Below are positions 1 to 10,129 of a DNA stretch of 64,000 nucleotides, piece after piece. The notes below the pieces were generated by a model. That model was not told where the DNA came from. It worked only from the letters and a program-made list of their open reading frames with translations, and searched no databases. The stretch covers positions 12,008,754-12,072,753 of the forward strand of contig VDFB02000001.1 of assembly GCA_007258455.2 (NCBI GenBank). Reading direction: 5' to 3'. A program made the translations under genes and the position numbers. The DNA comes from Sequoia sempervirens. Its lineage: Eukaryota; Streptophyta; Pinopsida; Cupressales; Cupressaceae. Each line of letters opens with the position of its first letter. Position 1 is the first letter of the stretch.

Positions 1-80
1 ATCATGCAATGTTGTCTTCTATTGCTGCAAATTCTTTTTTACACCAGCTCTCCAACCATTTACAAATGAGGGGGCACCCC

Positions 81-89
81 TATTTATAG
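81..89 (-). promoter_or_regulatory. TATA-like element (possible LTR promoter)
   Basis: On the minus strand the sequence reads CTATAAATAG, followed by a GC-rich stretch and then a region without obvious coding. This arrangement is typical of plant LTR promoters. There is no independent support such as a paired LTR in the window, so this is tentative. Confidence 0.25.
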
Positions 90-3000
90 TTTTTCAAAGC
101 CCAAATGAATGGCTAGGATTGAGTTACATTGTGTGGCTCATATTTGATTGCACTAGGGCTTCACCTACCCCACAATATTTATCAATTTAAAATACATCTT
201 TTTTCTTTTCCCTATTTTGTCTTTTAGTGCCTAGGTGTTGTAGCAGTTTTATCCTCTTGTTGATTTTCCTTTTCACTGTAGTTGAAACTGCTTGAAGGCT
301 ACTCTTTGCTTGATGTGTTCGCAACATTGTTCATTAGATTAGGAGGGCTCCGTTTACAAATTTGCATCATTGTGGGACAACTTAGCCACCCCTTGATTTG
401 ACAGGATGAGACCTAATGGATCACAATCGTTAGATAAGAGATAGCATAGTCCCACCTTGCCTCTGATTCTTGGTAGACAGTTCATTGTCCTCTTAGCATT
501 GGCCCTCTAGTGTTGACGGTCTGAGTCTTTACTTTCTTATAGAAATTGTGCCTCCTTTGGCATATCAAGCAGATTCCTTTGACATATTTAGTCCCCTCCT
601 CATGCCCTTCATATGCGAATCTTCATGCTATAGGACCTCCTAACCTTGTCTTGCTCGGTGAGCTTTTGTATGCAAGTCATTTGAATTAGCTTGGGTACAT
701 ATTACGTTCCTCACATAAGCATGCCTACACATAAAGAAAATTAGGATCAAGAGAAAGCCTTAGAATTCAATTATAGAAGTTAATTGTATTTCATGGATTG
801 CTTGCAAAGTGGCCAGATTACATTTCCCCTCTTTTTCCTAGAATGATTTTGTGCTAATTCATTCTTAAGTAGCCTACAATCCATTACAATTATCCTTAAG
901 ATCGAAAGGATATTCATCATCATGGTACTTGACTATATTTTCAATGAGGGAACATCCCCAGTGGCGTTGGAACCCATATTGATGGCCACTATCGGACCAA
1001 AGAGGGCCGAAAACTGTCATAAAAGTGCCATTTGGAAATGGATTTGAAGACTGCAGCTTTCGCTAAGACAAGCCCCGCTTGCTACTACACCCTTGTAAAC
1101 TAAATACTAGTTTGCTTCATCGGTCCTACCCGTCATATTTCAATCTTTGGTATTACTATGGCCGCGACCTAACTTTCAACGTGTTCTTATCACCAAGGTG
1201 GGAAACCATCAAGATGTTGCCAACGGTTGAGGCAACATAGGCCCATAATGGTGGAAGGAATGTGGGCATATGCCATAAAAGTGCCACGCGGGAGAAAGAC
1301 CTAGGGGTGGTGGCATGAACGCCGCTTGGGACGACAAAGAGGCTGCAGATAGCCTCATGAGGTTACTCGGTAGTGAACAAGAACTCAGGTTATGTCGAGA
1401 TGGTCTTTGTCAAGAGAGTGGGAAGTACGTGTAAGCAACAAAGATAACAGCAGAAACCAGAGCGACTCCGGTGACAAGTGCGCCTGCACCTGATACCCGC
1501 ACTCTTGGTGCTCTTTATTTCTCAAGCCAAAGCCCACAAATCTCAACGACTTTCAATCGTTTAATACAATCCTCTCTACGCTCTGATGCATTGGTACTTG
1601 TTGGACACTATTGACATGTCGTTGGTGGATGGATATGCTCTTAATACCAACTAGCAAACACTATCCTCTCCTTCCTACTAGGATCCTTACCAACTTATGA
1701 TACACGTGAGGCTCATTTGAAGGCTAGAACAAATGGACCACCCGCCATTGGTGATTGAAGATTATCACTGTAGGCCATAACTTGTTGCGGGTTGCCTTTT
1801 GCTAAGCTCCCATCATCGCGGGAACCCCAGGCCATGCCATCTCTGATCCCTCGGCCGCTCACCCCTTAGATACTTTCATCATTTCATTTGAGGATTCCTA
1901 GCTTCTTATCCTTCACGCCCAACTTTTTGACTTATTGTTCATTTCTAACCTACTCAAGTATAGGATAAAGAAGGGAAAACTCATACATTCGCACTTAGAA
2001 CCCACAATACACTACACATTCTCACAATCCATCTTTATATTAATTACATCTGATGATTTTGAGTAGGGCTTGACTTGTCCTCCTGGTAGCTAATGACACC
2101 CCCGTTATCCAGCTCCTCGCCCTTGAGACAACTTGCAAATAAGAGGTTTTTGGGCTCACAAAGGTATGAACAATAGGGAATTCCTTCTGGGGCCTCGCTG
2201 TGAAAAAGTCGCTAATGGGTGAATGAATTGGGGGGGAGGGGCGATAGGAGAATGTCATTGTCAACGGCAAAGAGCGAGCAGCCCCACAAGACTCAGGACC
2301 CTAACGATGGAAGGTCGTGGGTAACGGAGTGCAAAAGCACATGACATGATGGGCGTTGATAATGGCAGTGAGCCAAGGGAAGCCGCTGTGTTCCCCGCGA
2401 AGTATACACTGCCATCCTATTAACTTCAAGCAATTGATGCTTCGGCCTTTTGCGCTTGTCTTGGATATTCACGTTTATGTTGCCACCATTATGCCATACT
2501 TTACCTTCGATAACGCTCTTGGAGGTATCGTCCTCTAAGAAAATGTCAGTGGCCCCCTAATGCCCAACTTTTTCTGTATCATCATCATGAACTGTTCATC
2601 ATAGGGGTCGTTGAGGTGGCGCCATTATTTACGTTGACCATGTGATGCTTCAAGCCTACAAATCCCTCCTTGCCTATCCTCCTTTTGATAGTAAATTGTC
2701 CCTCGACTGTTAAAGCGTGTATGGGATATCAAGTCGTTGAGGGGGAGAAGAAATAGCATCACACAATGAACACGAGAGGCACCGGGTGGGGTGTTGGCAG
2801 AGTGAAAAGCAAGACGACTTTATCATTGTCGAGTCCCACACAGGATATTTCCATCGGGTCAATGACTACGGGGCTCTGCGGCGAGAATGTCATGAGAGGA
2901 ATGGCCAACGTTAAATGGCTTTCTGCCAAATCTGCCCTATAAGACACTGATACTTTCCCTTTGCCCACGGCCTAATACCATCCTATTTGTTTTGCATTTT

Positions 3001-3370
3001 ATCCGATCAGTGTTGCGATAGTAAGTATACCGGAGTTAGATGTCTTTCTTCAATGCATCCATTATTGTGTCCACATTGTGTTTACCCGGAGATCGTCATC
3101 GTCTCATTCACCCATGGCATGTGCGGGCATCCCCTGCAGAGGCCCTTCTAATATTACTTTGCATTGATCTTCTCCACCTCTTCCCCAATTGATACTTCCT
3201 ACACGTCGAGCATTTTGTATCGATTGCGTGATTACTTTCATGGCCTTCACAAGGGAGTTTGTGGGAGCGTGGAGATTAGGTAGAGAGGTCATTTGATTAG
3301 CAGGATAGGCTATAGACCTCACATTCAAAGCCCCCTTTGAGAGGCGCAGGTAAAAGGATGCAGAGAGATA

Positions 3371-4262
3371 GTAAGAAAATGTCGCCGAGCAAATAGCAAA
3401 AGCCAAGCGGAGACCCGCATAGCAGGTCCTGCAATGAGGATGGCCGCCAAAACCAAGTTTGAATACCACTGTTTGCTAATTGTAATGCATGGTACTGTCC
3501 CTTAGGTCAGGTAAAGATTCGATCATGCCTTAGAGGGAGGGGGAAACTTTAGGATGCAATTAAGAATATCGTTCGGGAACCATCAAGATAATGTATGCGA
3601 GCGAAATGAGTGGGTGTGCCACGGGTGAAATTTCATCATTTGCGATGGTGGGATTATGGATGACCGAGGCCATGGTGGAGCCCGTGAAAGGATGACAACA
3701 CTGGGGCATCTTAGGCCTGCATGACGAGGATGAAACAAAGGTTTGTCGATTGTGATTGGCATCGGGGTGACGAACTCCACCACGACAACGGCCCGCACAG
3801 GCGGGTTTTGACTAAAAAGCTAGCCCATGGATCTTAAGGTTTATTTTGATGAAATGGTACAAGCGAGACCCGAGTTCAAGGGTGAAGTGAGGGGAAAGCC
3901 ATTTATAGAGCGGTGGTCGGGTAATGACAATCCACATGAGAGGACCCCAAACATTTTGGACTTAAAACGATTTTGAATCAATGGGTCGGTTGGTTTAGAC
4001 ATAATGGAAAAGACAAAAGGACCCACCGTAGAGTCTATCATGTGGGTGGATGTCAAAGGTCGACCACTGCAGAATAGCGAAACGGGAACCGACTTCCGCC
4101 CAAGGTGACCCGCGAGAGCAGGTCCACAGACTGAGAAGGATGCAACGACAACGGTGAATGTGGGGTTTGCAGACCAGATGGATGACGAGACTTGGTTGTA
4201 AGAAAATGACAAAGTGAAATAGCAAACGACCAAGGGAAACCTACGCATATGGGTCCGCAAGG
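3371..4262. repeat. Diverged direct repeat pair (3371-3440 and 4198-4262)
   Basis: Both copies begin GTAAGAAAATG and keep a matching order of short blocks (an AATAGCAAA block, then a CCAAG block, then ACC.CGCAT and a GGTCC block), about 827 bp apart. Shorter fragments of similar wording occur near 4306-4330. The spacing and low identity suggest an old tandem duplication inside non-coding retroelement sequence. The alignment was made by eye. Confidence 0.35.
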
Positions 4263-5068
4263 GTCAACGAACGCCAGACAAAAAGCGAAGGGAAGAATTT
4301 AGGACCCAGCCCGCAAGGGGAAAATGACTTAGCGAAACTTGGCTAGGTGATCTTGGCCAATATGAAATTGATCATTCTTAGGCTTAGGGCCAACTTGATT
4401 ACGAAAATGAAGGCACGCAAAATGAGACAAGGTCAAAATGACCTAACCTAAGCAAAAGAGGGGGTCCCCACCATCGACAGGGTGTGTGTGCAAAATATGC
4501 ACAACAAGACCTTATTGCTATCTCCTAGCATGGGGGGTGGACCTTAGGGTTCCACATGGTTAGGCGGAATGCACCTTGTACTCCATTGGGTTTCCCTTGT
4601 TGTGGATCGTTCGTGTGGTGACTATTCTTGGTGTTGTGGACTCTTGAATTGTTCTAAGATCGAGTGGACTACCTTACTTGTACTGGTATTGAATTGTACT
4701 ATAAATCAGTTGTATCACGCATTGTACTTAGATGTATATTCTTCCCTATTGACCTTGGGGAAACATTGATGTAATGTTGTAATTCATTGTTGAACTCTCT
4801 CTTGTAATGGGTAATGTTAATGATGTACCTTGTTTATGTTAGTTAATGAAATTGATTCTGAATGGCATCTATTGATGACATGTTATGGTTATTTTAAATT
4901 GGTTGATCATTTAAATGTGATGGATTAAATGAAAATTCATATTGTTAGATGAATCTTGTTGAATAAGATGATATAGATGATTTATAATTCTTGTAAGTTG
5001 GTCAATGGGATTCTAGTAGCGTAATCATGGAACCTTAGAGGACTTAGGTTAGAATGCAAGTTATTGTA

Positions 5069-6130
5069 TTATCTGTAATCTTTAGTATGTTGCACTTTGA
5101 AAAAAAATTGTTCCATTTTCTGTATTGTTGCATGTTGTCCTCTAGGGTTTTGTGGCGAGGCGTTACAGACATCCCTTGAAACAACCTGTTGCACACACTG
5201 AAGGACATCTGATGACCACTGATCCACCCCATCCTCAAGAGTAAGCAAGTCTATGAGGAAGCATACTACCTCCCTCTCAATATCCTCAATATTGTCTAAC
5301 ACCAACCCATTCACATCCTTAATCGTAATTCTATTGAAAACCCTCTTTGCTTTCATTGAATTGTGAAAGAATCTTGTGTTTCCATCTCCACCTTCCAACC
5401 ATGATTCCCTAGCCTTGGCCTTCCAAAACTCTTCAATTCTGGCCATGACCTTCACTAATCTATCATTCAGTTCTTTCTCTCTTATGAAATCAACTTGATT
5501 CATTCCCCATTTTATTACCTTTTCATTCAGCATGGCAAGTTCGTCTCCAATTTCCTTTTCCTCCCTGAACATGTCCTTGAAGTTAGTCTTGTTCCATTGC
5601 CTCAGCTTATTCTTCAAGTGTGACAACCTTCTACAGAAAATGAAACTTTTGGTGCCACCCCTCTTAGGAATCTTTGTCCATCATAATTCCATCAAAGTGA
5701 TCAGTTTTGGGCAGCAAAGCCACATTCTCTCAAATTTGAAATGGGAGTTCCTTGGTCTATCTACAATGGTGAATTCCAACTAGACAAGAAAATGGCTTGA
5801 TAAAGAAACAGGCAAAATCAAAGACTCGATGCCGATGAAATGCTCCAACCAGTTTTCCGACAAGAGGAACTTGTCTAATCTTTTTGTGATGTTGTTGAAT
5901 CCCTGGCGCTTATTCATCTAGGTGAAATTTCCATTTTTGGGGGGCACATCCCAAAGGAAATTGTTCTCCACAAAAAATTTGAAGTCTTTGATCATCAAAT
6001 TTTCACTTCACAAGCCACCACTTTTTTCATCCAACCTTAGAATTTGGCATTGAAGTCCCCCTTGAGCACAATCTGTTCCTCTTTAAAACCGTGCATGAAC
6101 TTTGTTAGAATGTGCTCAAAAAGAGGAGGG
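5069..6130 (-). pseudogene. L1-type LINE ORF2 fragment (endonuclease plus linker)
   Basis: Read on the minus strand, the sequence near 6046-6070 gives a GDFNA motif, the catalytic-loop signature of the L1 apurinic endonuclease. Further along, 5069-5626 gives an open frame of about 185 residues. It contains the plant L1 linker pattern (W..KARESWL..GDGNTRFFH followed by RRV-type and NRI-type residues). The reverse transcriptase, RNase H and any 3' tail are missing, and the left end stops near 5090. The endonuclease part has frameshifts and stops. It is therefore a dead internal fragment and not a 5'-truncated insertion with a tail. It belongs to a different, more diverged L1 lineage than the two copies at 29-43 kb. 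Confidence 0.75.
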
Positions 6131-6589
6131 AAAAGGTGAACTAGAGGTATATTTGTATTATTCACAGACTGCTTAAAGTAGCATAAACAATTTAATCCAT
6201 AAGTGTTTACTCATCATTCATGGACTTTGGAAAAATCATACCATCTATAATCATTGTTGTTAATATTTAACAATTATTAATTTGAATGAAAAACTTTAGT
6301 TGCACTTGTGTGTACTATGAATCAAGCCTATAATTTAATATAATATATTTTACTTTTTAGTATTTATATATTATATATATTAAATTAAAAATAAATAACA
6401 TGTAATAAATAATCATTTAATATATAACAAATTTATATTAATAATAAGAGAAAAAACATTGTCAACATGTAATATCTAACTTTAATTATTTTTAGTATAC
6501 ATTATATTTATTTTATTTATAAAATTTATTTAACATATAATTTTTCGTAATATAACATTTATTAAATATATTATTTATTTAAAAGTTAA
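6131..6589. other. AT-rich spacer, no gene seen
   Basis: Very AT-rich sequence with runs of TATATT and TTAAAT. I see no coding potential, terminal repeats or RNA gene. Confidence 0.5.
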
Positions 6590-6775
6590 TGATTAAAATT
6601 AGGTTTATAGTTATGATAGTGTTACAATCATAATTGAGGTTAGAGATAAGTCTAGGATTAGGATAATGGTTTAGAACTTATTATTAGGGTTAGAGTTAGT
6701 GTTAGGATTAGAATTAAGGATAGAATTAGAGTTATAATGTGAATTAGGATAAGGTTAGATCATACAAATAACTAA
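6590..6775 (+). repeat. Degenerate telomere-like tandem patch
   Basis: The stretch repeats variants of GTTAGGATTAG, TTAGGGTTAGAG and GATTAGGATAA many times. These resemble plant telomere units (TTTAGGG) after heavy mutation. It may be an old interstitial telomeric patch or simply a low-complexity repeat that converged on the motif. Confidence 0.35.
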
Positions 6776-6977
6776 TTAACAAGACTAAAACACTATAATT
6801 AACAAAACTTACATTTAATTTTATCAAATCTAAAAACAATAATTACAATACTATAAAAACTAGTCACTACCCAACACTTGTGTCTTTTAAATTTAAATAT
6901 TTGAAAATTAAATTGTAATACACTTGAAAGAGGATATCTCTAGATATATTTTATATAGATTTTTTTAAAGATATATA

Positions 6978-7367
6978 GGGGAGAGGACCCAGTAGTGGAG
7001 CGTGTTCCAATAGTTATGAATGTTTTTGTTAATATAATGCCCAATAGTTGTTTATATAATGCCAATAGTTGTGACATTAAACAAAATGTGTTCTTTTGAT
7101 CTAAAAAGTAACCAATCATGTGATGCCACATCAGCATGATGTGAATGCACAACTATTGGTCTCACTTTTTTTTGGGGCCTTTTTAGACACCTTGGCAAAA
7201 AGCATGCTGATGTGGCATCATATTTGATGATGTGGCCTTGAAACGAAAGTTATAAGCAGGGGACTTGCCAAGTAAGCTGCTGTAAAAAATTGGGAGTGAT
7301 TTGAAATTTCCACGTAGGATAATTAGAACCGCAAAGTTAGGGTGCACCACTACTGGGTCCTCTCCCC
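6978..7367 (+). mobile_element. MITE copy A (Tc1/mariner-like ends)
   Basis: A 390-bp non-coding element with terminal inverted repeats GGGGAGAGGACCCAGTA at the left and its complement at the right. It is flanked by TA on both sides (6976-6977 and 7368-7369). The same family occurs at 7403-7831 and 48055-48494, and all three are flanked by TA, which fits a Tc1/mariner-type target duplication. The terminal sequence is not the classical Stowaway end, so the superfamily is an inference. No transposase is encoded. Confidence 0.8.
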
Positions 7368-7402
7368 TAATAGTCCTAGCTTTAAACAAATTTGAAAAAC
7401 TA

Positions 7403-7831
7403 GGGGAGAGGACCCACTAGTTGTGCACCCTAACTTCGCTTCTAATTATCCTACGTGGAAATTTCAAATCACTCCCAATTTTTTACAGCAGCTTACTTGG
7501 CAAGTTCCCTGCTTATAACTAAGGTTTCAGGTCGGCATCATCAAATATGATGCCACATCACATGCTTTTTGTCAAGGTATCCAAAAATGCCACAAAAAAA
7601 AGTGAGACCAATACTTGTACATTCACAGCATGTTTTATTGAGCGCTGATGTGGAATCACATGATTGGTTGCTTTTTAGATCAAAGGAATACATTTTGTTT
7701 AATTATGGGTAGTCATCATCAACAACCTTAAAGTCACAACTATTAGTCTAATATTGACAAAAATATTGGGCATAATATAAACAACTACTATCACAACTAT
7801 TGAAACCGCTAAGGTACTGGGTCCTCTCCCC
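7403..7831 (-). mobile_element. MITE copy B, inverted relative to copy A
   Basis: A 429-bp element with the same GGGGAGAGGACCCA ends and flanking TA. Its sequence matches the reverse complement of copy A along the whole length, with small insertions (for example an extra stretch around 7705-7735). It ends about 200 bp before the mTERF start codon, so it forms the distal promoter of that gene or lies immediately upstream of it. Confidence 0.8.
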
Positions 7832-7983
7832 TATAAGCGATTGCATAGGACCTGCTGTGAATTCCGCTTCACCCTGTACACAGTTAATTTTTTTTTATAT
7901 TTTTCGAAATAATAATCTTGAAAAATGTAAAATCACTGGAAACTGACCTCCGGTTCATCGCGCGACAAAATAATTCTACTGGA

Positions 7984-7992
7984 AAACCCTAA
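7984..7992 (+). promoter_or_regulatory. telo-box (AAACCCTAA) before the mTERF start
   Basis: A perfect AAACCCTAA lies 43 bp upstream of the start codon. Telo-boxes are common in promoters or 5' leaders of plant genes for translation and organelle functions. Its role here is inferred from position only. An AT-rich T-run and TATATTTTT at about 7888-7904 could supply a TATA function. Confidence 0.45.
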
Positions 7993-8034
7993 CCTACTCT
8001 CCTGTTGTTTGGGCAGCTCCGCAGTAGTCCAAAC

Positions 8035-9210
8035 ATGACAACCATGTTATACGCCAATCTGTTTGATATACACCCATTCTATTCTCACAAACAGTTTGTT
8101 AAGGGTCGATTTCATTCTCGCACTGCTCTGTCAAGCCTTGCCATTACCAATGGCCATACGCAGAATCTCTTCTCAGACTTTGCCTCCACCAAATATAACA
8201 TGTCTGAGGCCGATATCTCTCGGATATACAGACGGGCCCCCGCCTTGCAGAATCTTCGAACCCTTGACAAAGTTGAGCAGTTTAGTCATAATTTGAAGAA
8301 GCGCGGCTTCACTGACGTCCAAATTGCCAAAATAATGAGGAAGGACCCCTTAATACTCGGCTATTCAGAAGCAATCTTGGAACCCAAGATCAAGTTTCTG
8401 GAAGAATTCGGTTTTGAGGGTCAAACTCTGACGAAGCTTTTGACGCTCAATCCGTACATCTTGACTGTCAGCCTCGAGAAAGGCCTTATTCCCAAGATGA
8501 TGTTTCTGAAGAGCATATTTGAGCCCCAGGACGTGCTCGTTAAAGCCATGTTCAGAGCACCGCAACTTATTTGTTCTAACCTGGAGCAGACCATGAAGCC
8601 GTCACTTGCTTTCTGGGAGGGTTTTGGTTTAAGCAGGGAGGAACTCTCTAAATTCTTACGGATGGCTCCTCAAGCACTGTTACGCACTTCTCTAACGTCT
8701 GCTCAAGCTATTCTCATTCAAAACATTGGCCTTGACAAAGGAAGCAAAATGTTCAAATACATTTTACGTACAGTGACTATGAGCCGCATGGAAACGTTAG
8801 AGGCCAGGATAGAAAATTTAAAATCCTGGGGTCTCTCGGCCGAGGAAATCTGGCGACTATTTAGGGTTGTTCCTTTTGTCTTACATTTCTCTAAGGAAAA
8901 TGTTAGTGAAAAGATGAACTTTGTAGTTAATCATTTGGAGGTCCCTGCAAATTCTGTTGTGAAGTACTCTTACTTGCTGCTAAAGAGTGTTGAAGGGGAA
9001 ATGAGGCCCAGGTTTCTAGTTTGGCAGAAAATCAAGTCCACCACTGGCCTTGGTCTTTCTATTTTCAGGGTATTGCAGATGCGAGAGGAAAGATTTCTTG
9101 ATAAGATTATAAAAGGGCATCCTGACTCTGAAACATTGCGGACAATATATGAAAATGCCATTTCTCGCGCCCCCAACGGCACAAAGAGATCAAGCAGATT
9201 GAGACAGTGA
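8035..9210 (+). CDS. mTERF-family protein, putative organellar nucleic-acid-binding factor
   Basis: A single uninterrupted frame of 391 residues. I start it at the ATG at 8035 because the upstream in-frame extension to 8005 would begin with TTG; a second ATG follows at 8044. The first ~65 residues are rich in Ser, basic and aromatic residues and low in acidic ones, as expected for a mitochondrial or plastid targeting peptide. From about residue 70 the protein consists of repeated ~35-residue helical units of the mTERF type. Recognisable phrases are RAPALQNL, a GF.D.QI.KI...P.IL unit, FGFEGQ.L..LL..NP.IL and WGLS.EEIW.LFR..P. Family members bind organellar DNA or RNA and affect transcription, splicing or translation; the precise target cannot be read here. 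The length and lack of introns fit the expanded plant mTERF group. The last ~40 residues are basic. It appears intact and is the only convincing host gene in the window. Confidence 0.9.
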   Translation: MTTMLYANLFDIHPFYSHKQFVKGRFHSRTALSSLAITNGHTQNLFSDFASTKYNMSEADISRIYRRAPALQNLRTLDKVEQFSHNLKKRGFTDVQIAKIMRKDPLILGYSEAILEPKIKFLEEFGFEGQTLTKLLTLNPYILTVSLEKGLIPKMMFLKSIFEPQDVLVKAMFRAPQLICSNLEQTMKPSLAFWEGFGLSREELSKFLRMAPQALLRTSLTSAQAILIQNIGLDKGSKMFKYILRTVTMSRMETLEARIENLKSWGLSAEEIWRLFRVVPFVLHFSKENVSEKMNFVVNHLEVPANSVVKYSYLLLKSVEGEMRPRFLVWQKIKSTTGLGLSIFRVLQMREERFLDKIIKGHPDSETLRTIYENAISRAPNGTKRSSRLRQ

Positions 9211-9590
9211 GAGTCAGGACTACGAAACCACAACAGACTTATTTATCTAGTCTTTGATAGCAGGCGGCCAGGCCCTTCTCATCTAGGCGTTGGCTGTGAA
9301 CATTTTACTTTCCTGCAGGCACCATATTCAACGTCAGGAGCGACAATGTTATTTCCTCTGTCATTTGTTCTGTGTGTAATTGCTCTTCAAACAAGGTATG
9401 CATGGCAATTATTGAATGTTTAAAATGAGCTTCTAATTGCTTGCTTTTCACCCATTCAGTGTGATTTAATTGGTGATTTGTTAATAGCTAGAAGTTTTTT
9501 ATTAACTAAAATCCATTTCAGAAATTGCATCATTATGTTTAGAATGGTAATTATGTCAGAGAAACAAGGAGTGAACCATTGTACATAATG
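9211..9590 (+). other. 3' flank of the mTERF gene
   Basis: Sequence between the mTERF stop codon and the Copia LTR at 9591. It should contain the 3' UTR. No canonical AATAAA was identified with confidence. I see no other gene here. Confidence 0.5.
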
Positions 9591-9906
9591 TGTTAAGAGA
9601 AACAGGGCAGAACAGATCAATGTAAACCTGCAGCAAATTAAACAGAGACAAAACACCAAACATACAGAGACAACGAAATTACGTGGTTCACCAATCAATT
9701 GGCTACATCCAGGGGAAAAGTGGGTGTTTTTTAATTCCTGTATGATAACAGCAGCAATACATAAAGTTTTTGTAATGCATCTTTAATGTCTCTTCATTAA
9801 TAATTTATAGAGAACGGTCAATGAAGATGGAGGGACAGAGGGAAAAAGAAGAGACACAAAGACAAAGGGAATGCGAAGATGAATGGTCAGACTTCACAAC
9901 CTAACA
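9591..9906 (-). repeat. Copia 3' LTR
   Basis: 316 bp, about 85-90% similar by eye to 19792-20104. On the minus strand it starts TGTTAGGTTGTGAAG and ends CTTAACA. It begins directly after the polypurine tract at 9907-9918. Confidence 0.85.
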
Positions 9907-10129
9907 ATCTCCCACTTAAGTCTGATCCATTGCTGGAGTAAACAAGCTTAGAAGGCACCACCCACTTTCTGATGCTTATTGTCACATGTTTACCAAACCA
10001 AGAGAAGCTTTGCAGAACTCCATCTTCTCTTTTGAAACAACCTTAGTAAAGGCATCTACAAAATTTAGGATAGTATGTATCTTCTCCAATTTCAGCTTAT
10101 CTTGTTCAAGGACACTTCTAATAAAATGA
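9907..10129 (-). pseudogene. Copia RNase H C-terminus and polypurine tract
   Basis: On the minus strand this gives the end of a Copia polyprotein: an HFIRSVLEQDKLKLEK segment, then NFVDAFTKVVSKEKMEFCK, and a stop shortly after LGLVNM. It is followed by the polypurine tract TAAGTGGGAGAT abutting the LTR. Upstream coding is cut at 10130 by the nested insertion. Confidence 0.8.

Larger units (their letters stand above)
1..5040. other. Non-coding block, probably old LTR-element sequence
   Basis: No reading frame here resembles a known protein, and the short open frames on both strands have no recognisable domain. The first 800 bases are AT-rich. From about 1000 to 4500 the composition is clearly more GC-rich than the rest of the window, which suggests separate origin. 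Degenerate phrases recur inside this part. I infer decayed retroelement leader or LTR sequence, but I found no LTR pair, primer-binding site or polyprotein motif, so the class is not established. Confidence 0.35.

Noticed and set aside
3841..4260. 139-codon minus-strand frame
   Set aside because: No recognisable domain, lies in repeated GC-rich sequence, and contains an internally duplicated non-coding phrase.
8005..8034. Upstream start for the mTERF gene at 8005
   Set aside because: The codon there is TTG; a nuclear plant gene should use the ATG at 8035.
8970..9233. Antisense frame over the mTERF 3' end
   Set aside because: Shadow of the coding strand; no domain and no independent support.
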